A stretch of 64,000 nucleotides of DNA. Source: Hwangdonia lutea. Lineage in GTDB: Bacteria; Bacteroidota; Bacteroidia; Flavobacteriales; Flavobacteriaceae. How positions within the stretch are numbered: position 1 is the stretch's first letter; each line of letters starts with the position of its first letter. Position numbers and translations under genes: made by a program. The stretch is from the NCBI RefSeq assembly GCF_032814565.1, contig NZ_CP136521.1, forward strand, positions 3,692,501 to 3,756,500. Direction: 5' to 3'. Shown here in pieces: positions 62,202 to 64,000 of this stretch. A model generated the notes under the pieces. That model made no database searches. It was not told the origin of the DNA and was given only the letters and a program-made list of their open reading frames with translations.

Positions 62202-63500
62202 ATGAAAACGAAACAGGTAACGATAGCTTGGCTATTCATTTTTTTGCTTTGCGCACCAACGGCACATGCTCAGATTTTGAAGAAACTAAAAAAAAGAGCC
62301 GAAGAAGCCGCAAAAGAAACCGTACTGCAAAAGGTAGAAGAAAAAGCTGCCGAGGAAACCGGCCGGATTATGGATACGATTCTCGATGCAGATAAAAAAA
62401 TAAAGAAGAAGAAGAAGAAAAAAAGAAAGAGCGCCACCAAAAATGGCCAAGACCCAATGGATGAAGATGAAACGCCCCAAGGGGACACCTTGGATTCCGA
62501 ACTAACGATCTATTCTAAATTCGACTTTGTTCCCGGCAACAAGCAGGTGTTTTTCGATGAATTTTCATCTGATTATGTCGGCGATTTTCCCAGCAAATGG
62601 AATACCAATGGAAGTGGCGAGGTGGTTGGCACAAGCAGTGGTACCGAAAAGTGGCTCGAGATGAAGCCCGGGTACGGCACCTATTATATACCCAAGCTGC
62701 CCGAGTTGCCCGAAGCGTTTACCATCGAGTTCGACCTCATGGCCACGGGGCTAGATAATAAAACGGCCTCCACTACGGTGCTCAAGATAATCCTATCGGA
62801 CGATACGGGCTTTAAGCTGGGCAACTATGCTTACGCCCAAATATCGTTCTGCCAATATGCTGCCGTAGGGCTGTGGGTACGTAACAGCTCCAAAGAAATC
62901 AACAATCAGGTTAAAGCAGATATCCGGGAAGCACTTCTAAACCGACCACACATCTCGGTGGCGGTAAACAAGCAGCGCTTGCGCCTTTGGGTAAACCAGC
63001 AAAAAGTGGTCGATATCCCCAGTTTGCTGCCTCCCATCAGCAGATCCTACGGGCTCAAGTTCGAACTTAACAATTTCAAGGCCGGTAAGGAACAGCTATT
63101 CATTACCAATCTAAAGCTAGCTGAGGGCGGACAAGACTTAAGGAGCAAACTAATTGCCGAAGGCCGGGTATCGACCAACGCTATTTTGTTCAAATCGGGT
63201 TCGGCCACTTTACAGCCAAAGTCAATGGGCATCATTCGACAGATTTCACAAGTACTGAAACAAGAAAGCGATCTTAATTTAAATATCGTGGGGCATACCG
63301 ATGCCGACGGTAATGATGCCAAAAATCTAGCCCTTTCAAAACAACGGGCTGAGGCCGTGAAAAACACATTGGTATCCATCTATGGCATAGATTCGGCCCG
63401 ATTGGATACTGAAGGCAAGGGCGAAACCGAGCCTGTGGCCGATAACAGTACTACTGAAGGCAAAGCACAGAACCGTCGCGTGGAGTTTATTAAAGTATAG
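62202..63500 (+). CDS. OmpA-family outer-membrane/peptidoglycan-binding protein
   Basis: A 432-residue protein from ATG 62202 (MKTKQVTIAWLFIFLLCAPTAHAQ). A highly basic/charged linker follows (poly-Lys near 66-74), then a LamG/DUF1080-like beta-sandwich (about 105-290: FFDEFSSDYVGDFPSKWNTN), and a C-terminal OmpA domain (about 330-432) with NIVGHTDADGNDAKNLALSK, the meso-DAP-binding Asp/Arg pair and QNRRVEFI. It probably anchors the outer membrane to peptidoglycan. The GC content is visibly higher than upstream genes. It belongs to the 61.5-64 kb group controlled near the TPR regulator. Confidence 0.92.
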   Translation: MKTKQVTIAWLFIFLLCAPTAHAQILKKLKKRAEEAAKETVLQKVEEKAAEETGRIMDTILDADKKIKKKKKKKRKSATKNGQDPMDEDETPQGDTLDSELTIYSKFDFVPGNKQVFFDEFSSDYVGDFPSKWNTNGSGEVVGTSSGTEKWLEMKPGYGTYYIPKLPELPEAFTIEFDLMATGLDNKTASTTVLKIILSDDTGFKLGNYAYAQISFCQYAAVGLWVRNSSKEINNQVKADIREALLNRPHISVAVNKQRLRLWVNQQKVVDIPSLLPPISRSYGLKFELNNFKAGKEQLFITNLKLAEGGQDLRSKLIAEGRVSTNAILFKSGSATLQPKSMGIIRQISQVLKQESDLNLNIVGHTDADGNDAKNLALSKQRAEAVKNTLVSIYGIDSARLDTEGKGETEPVADNSTTEGKAQNRRVEFIKV

Positions 63501-63522
63501 TAACCATAAAAAAATAGAAATT

Positions 63523-64000
63523 ATGAAAATTCTAATATTTATAATAATACTGTCTATTACCTTTCATGGCCATTCGCAGTACAAGCTAAAAAATAAGGTT
63601 GCCAAAAAAAAATTGGCTTCTACTACGCTTGTAAACAAATCATTGCCTTTAAAAAGCGTCAAAGAGAAAACATTGAAACGAGGGCAGAAATTTTCCGATA
63701 TCCCATTAGTGAATTTTCCAGAGAAAAAACTAAAATTACGTGCATCAAAGAGTTGGAGAATTACCCCACAAAGACCAAGTATTCCGGGGCTAAGCTTTGA
63801 ATTTGATGGCACTTACAGTAGAGAAAGTTTCTCCCTTGGTGCACGGCATATCCATACAGCAGCAACATCTTCTGGTTATCTGTATCGCACCTATTCCGGA
63901 TTTATCAAATATACAACACAAAGAGGAGGCGAGTATCGTATGAAAATTTCTTTGGTAAACGACAATTTTCCTGGGGATATTTTTGAACCTGAACGGTACA
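63523..64000 (+). CDS. Exported hypothetical protein, 3' end outside window
   Basis: A frame open to the window edge (159 codons seen). Signal peptide MKILIFIIILSITFHGHSQ, then a lysine-rich region (KLKNKVAKKKLASTTL) and beta-strand-like segments (WRITPQRPSIPGLSFEFDG, SLGARHIHTAAT). It starts 22 nt after the OmpA gene in the same direction and is probably co-transcribed. No family name from the visible part. Confidence 0.7.
   Translation, partial: MKILIFIIILSITFHGHSQYKLKNKVAKKKLASTTLVNKSLPLKSVKEKTLKRGQKFSDIPLVNFPEKKLKLRASKSWRITPQRPSIPGLSFEFDGTYSRESFSLGARHIHTAATSSGYLYRTYSGFIKYTTQRGGEYRMKISLVNDNFPGDIFEPERY

Overview
The window is a 64 kb chromosomal segment of a Bacteroidota bacterium, almost certainly a marine-type Flavobacteriaceae. 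The basis is AT-rich DNA, Bacteroidetes-type promoter cores (TAnnTTTG), very poor Shine-Dalgarno signals, family content (bacillithiol glycosyltransferase BshA, DUF4159, LptD/TamB outer-membrane biogenesis, TPR/histidine-kinase/AraC hybrids) and short palindromic intergenic repeats typical of flavobacteria. I saw no rRNA, tRNA, CRISPR array or prophage. The first gene is cut at its 5' end and the last at its 3' end.

Layout. 1-5.3 kb: thioredoxin-fold protein, fructose-6-phosphate aldolase, fabH, and htpG with a sigma-54-like promoter. 5.4-7.1 kb: an AT-rich two-gene island, a DUF262 protein translationally coupled to a HEPN-like protein, a plausible defence or toxin-type module. 7.3 kb: trmD. 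8.0-15.3 kb (minus): two ATP-grasp ligases, a DUF1704 (QEGLA) peptidase, an N-formylglutamate amidohydrolase-like enzyme, a sulfurtransferase and a dicarboxylate/amino-acid symporter, which look like an uncharacterised peptide or amide metabolic cluster. 15.4-18.6 kb: PAP2 phosphatase, a C-terminal remnant of a type ISP restriction-modification enzyme carrying a repeat-derived insertion, a structured repeat, aroC. 19-24.7 kb: OmpX-like barrel, small metallopeptidase, GH3 (auxin-type) acyl-adenylate enzyme, AraC regulator with a cupin, bshA. 24.7-35 kb (minus): NagZ-like/beta-lactamase fusion, serB, an Fe-S (Hdr-like) gene group, MlaD, N-acetylmuramoyl-L-alanine amidase. 35-38.5 kb: lptD and ridA. 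38.6-48.9 kb (minus): a hybrid kinase lacking its phosphoacceptor His, a ModF-like ABC protein, a GlcNAc-kinase family protein, gapA, pfkA, tamB. 49-55 kb (plus): tsaD, rsmE, DUF4159, TrmH-family, AI-2E and THUMP-like methyltransferase genes. 55-57.2 kb: a secreted protein with a long 32-residue tandem coiled-coil repeat. 57.4-58.2 kb: a scar in which a decayed transposase abuts the decayed 3' end of a GH2 beta-galactosidase. 58.4-64 kb: a TPR/kinase/receiver/AraC one-protein phosphorelay followed by a probable operon of small secreted proteins and an OmpA-family protein.

Most of the window is housekeeping (glycolysis, cell envelope, tRNA/rRNA modification, redox thiols). The points most worth a second look are the DUF262-HEPN pair, the ATP-grasp/DUF1704/amidohydrolase cluster, the His-to-Tyr hybrid kinase, two copies of a structured intergenic element, and the restriction-enzyme remnant in which a dispersed repeat has been read through as protein. 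All functional calls rest on motif and family recognition by eye; no database search was run.
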